Below, in pieces: positions 62,526 through 64,000 of a stretch of DNA of 64,000 nucleotides. The position numbers were made by a program, and so were the translations under genes. The stretch's first letter is position 1. Each line of letters opens with the position of its first letter. This DNA comes from Drosophila pseudoobscura. Lineage: Eukaryota; Arthropoda; Insecta; Diptera; Drosophilidae. The notes under the pieces are model-generated. The model was not told where the DNA came from. It did not search any database and was given only the letters and a program-made list of their open reading frames with translations. The stretch spans positions 6,262,001 to 6,326,000 of the forward strand of contig NC_046683.1 of assembly GCF_009870125.1 (NCBI RefSeq), read 5' to 3'.

Positions 62526-62557
<32 letters not shown>
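62526..62557 (+). repeat. compound (CA)7-(GA)9 microsatellite
   Basis: CA dinucleotides pass directly into AG dinucleotides. Confidence 0.9.
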
Positions 62558-63892
62558 TAGTCTCAAACGTGTGCGTGTAACTATAAACAAATACAAATGC
62601 AGACACAGATGGGTATGCACTAAGCACTATGCGAACACAAGTCAGTCGACCACTTTGTGTGTGGTTGAGGCGATAAGATACCGCGTATAGCAGCAGCGAC
62701 AGCAGCAGCACCAGAACCACAAGCACCAGCAGCGAAATAGTGCGCAAAATGCAAACAAAAAACTTAAAAGTAGCAACAGCAGCAGGAGAGGAGACGACGA
62801 CAGCCGTTGCCCTGCCCCTGCCCCTGCTCAGTACCCGCCGACGACTTTGTTGGTTGTTATACAACAACAGAAAATGGAGCAGAACTCAGCAGAAGGAGAA
62901 GAAGAAGAAGCAGTAGATAAAGCAACAGAAAATGCAGTAACAGCTGATCAAAGATGAGCTAACAGTGTGGACGACTAACACTTGCAGTGCAGAGAGAGGC
63001 CGGCCTGTTATAGCTGTAACAGAGCAACAGAACGGCAGGATGGGATGAAGCAGTAGAGTTTGTTTACAGTTCCAAAAAAGGGATATGTGATGCCTGTCGT
63101 TAACAGTTACACAAATGAAGAGGAAAGAGATAGCAGAATCATAGTAAGTCTCACAGTACAGGCGACTGAAGCTCAAGAGGCAAGATTCTGAATGATATCC
63201 CTGGAGAGGCAGGAAAGTGCTGGCAGAGTAACAAGTAAAAAAAAAAAAAAATGTTGCGTTTACAGTGCCATAGCTAGGGCGGTCATGTCTGGTACAGGCG
63301 ACAACTGTGTCATTGGTGATATGTGTACAGATGTAGAAGCAGCCGACAGTCAGTCCTGTAATCACTGGGCGAACAAATCATAGTAACAACACTGTATGCA
63401 CGAATGAATACATCTATTGCTAGAGTGTTACGTACGTCAGTTCGTGAGGAGGAGACTCTGACCACTACGTCGCTGTGGATACATATGTATGGGGAGGCGG
63501 GCGCCGCTATTCATAAATAGTAATTACAATTGTTCTCACAGCTGTTTTTTTTTTCTGTTTATCAAAATGATATACGAATACATACACAAAGAGCACCCTA
63601 TTTAAAATGCAAACCTTGATTATTTTCCGTTCAAGCTGTGTCATAACTAGTTGCCAACTATTTCTGTTCTCTCTCTCTCTCTCTGCTCTTCTCTGCTCTT
63701 ATTTCTGTCAATTATCAATTCATCTATTTAACTAAATGTTTAACAAAAATACACGCACACTCACATGCAGTCAGTCGGGTGCTCTTTGAGTGTGGTGCAG
63801 CATTGAACATTTGCGTTTGCTTCCAAAATGTGCTAATTAGTGGGAAACGTTTATCGCATTTCTGTTCATGTATGCATTTTTGGTTGTATGTT

Positions 63893-63914
63893 TGTGTGTG
63901 TGTGTGTGTGTGTG
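63893..63914 (+). repeat. (TG)11 microsatellite
   Basis: Uninterrupted TG repeats. Confidence 0.9.
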
Positions 63915-64000
63915 GTTGGTTGTCAATTGGTTTCAGTTGGGTTGATTGAAGGGCAACCCTGGCAAACTTATAAGGCAGCGGGGCAATCAAACGTTTTTTT

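Larger units (their letters stand above)
60311..64000. other. right end of the window, no supported gene
   Basis: No coding exon was found. Contents include a degenerate ATATCCT...AGGGTAT palindrome (60,571-60,592), a perfect 20-base TACATACATA palindrome (61,056-61,075), (CA)7-(GA)9 at 62,526-62,557, CAGCAGCA-rich DNA near 62,690-62,800, loosely spaced ACAG elements at 62,930-63,360, TC repeats near 63,668-63,686 and (TG)11 at 63,893-63,914. Confidence 0.5.

Noticed and set aside
33579-64000. Homeobox exon of ocelliless/orthodenticle (oc), a remembered neighbour by CG numbering
   Set aside because: No homeodomain-like peptide (for example a WFKNRR motif) is present in any frame. The low-complexity protein at 46.5 kb lacks a homeodomain and does not match Otd as I remember it.
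1-64000. tRNA genes, rRNA, CRISPR arrays or bacterial operons
   Set aside because: No convincing B-box (GGTTCRANYCC) with a matching acceptor stem, no rRNA-like sequence and no spaced perfect repeats; the DNA is clearly from an insect nuclear genome.

Overview
The window looks like euchromatic DNA from a Drosophila species. Genes are compact with mostly 59-100 nt introns bounded by GT-AG, intergenic DNA is rich in short microsatellites, DRE (TATCGATA) and motif-1-like promoter elements are present, and six proteins are recognisable with fly-type sequence. From memory, Tom40, Rab39, Pdp, Hira and NELF-B are D. melanogaster X-chromosome genes, several with neighbouring CG numbers (CG12157, CG12156, CG12151, CG12153), so this is probably a Muller element A block. 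The species is not D. melanogaster as I remember those proteins; an obscura-group fly is a guess. No bacterial, viral or organellar sequence is seen.

Layout. Bases 1-91 may hold the 3' end of a plus-strand gene. About 92-17,700 is gene-poor DNA with minisatellites and G-rich tracts. A dense cluster of conserved housekeeping genes lies at 17.7-33.6 kb: Tom40 (-), Rab39 (-), Pdp (+), a MADF/BESS-like gene (-), NELF-B (+) and Hira (-). Rab39/Pdp and MADF/NELF-B are divergent pairs with about 0.95 kb between start codons. Tom40 and Rab39 run head to tail. Pdp/MADF and NELF-B/Hira are convergent. The region 33.6-46.5 kb is gene-poor. A large terminal exon of an unrecognised polyQ/polyA protein lies at 46,538-48,205 (+). 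A small intronless gene that I do not recognise lies at 51,443-51,835 (+), and a weaker small ORF at 54,426-54,668 (+). The rest to 64,000 is intergenic or intronic, with 5'-UTR-like A-rich tracts near 59.4-60.3 kb, microsatellites, and several inverted repeats.

Functions. The six recognised genes cover mitochondrial protein import (Tom40), vesicle traffic (Rab39), activation of pyruvate dehydrogenase (Pdp), transcription (MADF protein), promoter-proximal pausing (NELF-B) and replication-independent H3.3 deposition (Hira). They do not form a pathway; clustering is probably by shared housekeeping chromatin. Exon coordinates below were worked out by hand from splice sites, reading-frame continuity and remembered family sequences. 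The reading frame is kept across every proposed junction.

Most notable for follow-up: the two small unrecognised genes at 51.4 and 54.4 kb, the unrecognised low-complexity protein at 46.5 kb, a Ser-Pro repeat tail added to Hira, a perfect 73-bp tandem duplication just after the Hira stop codon, two unexplained inverted repeats at 53.4 and 54.8 kb (the latter beside two DREs), a candidate CTCF site at 52.2 kb, and a recurring ATACCC...GGGTAT palindrome scattered through the non-coding DNA.
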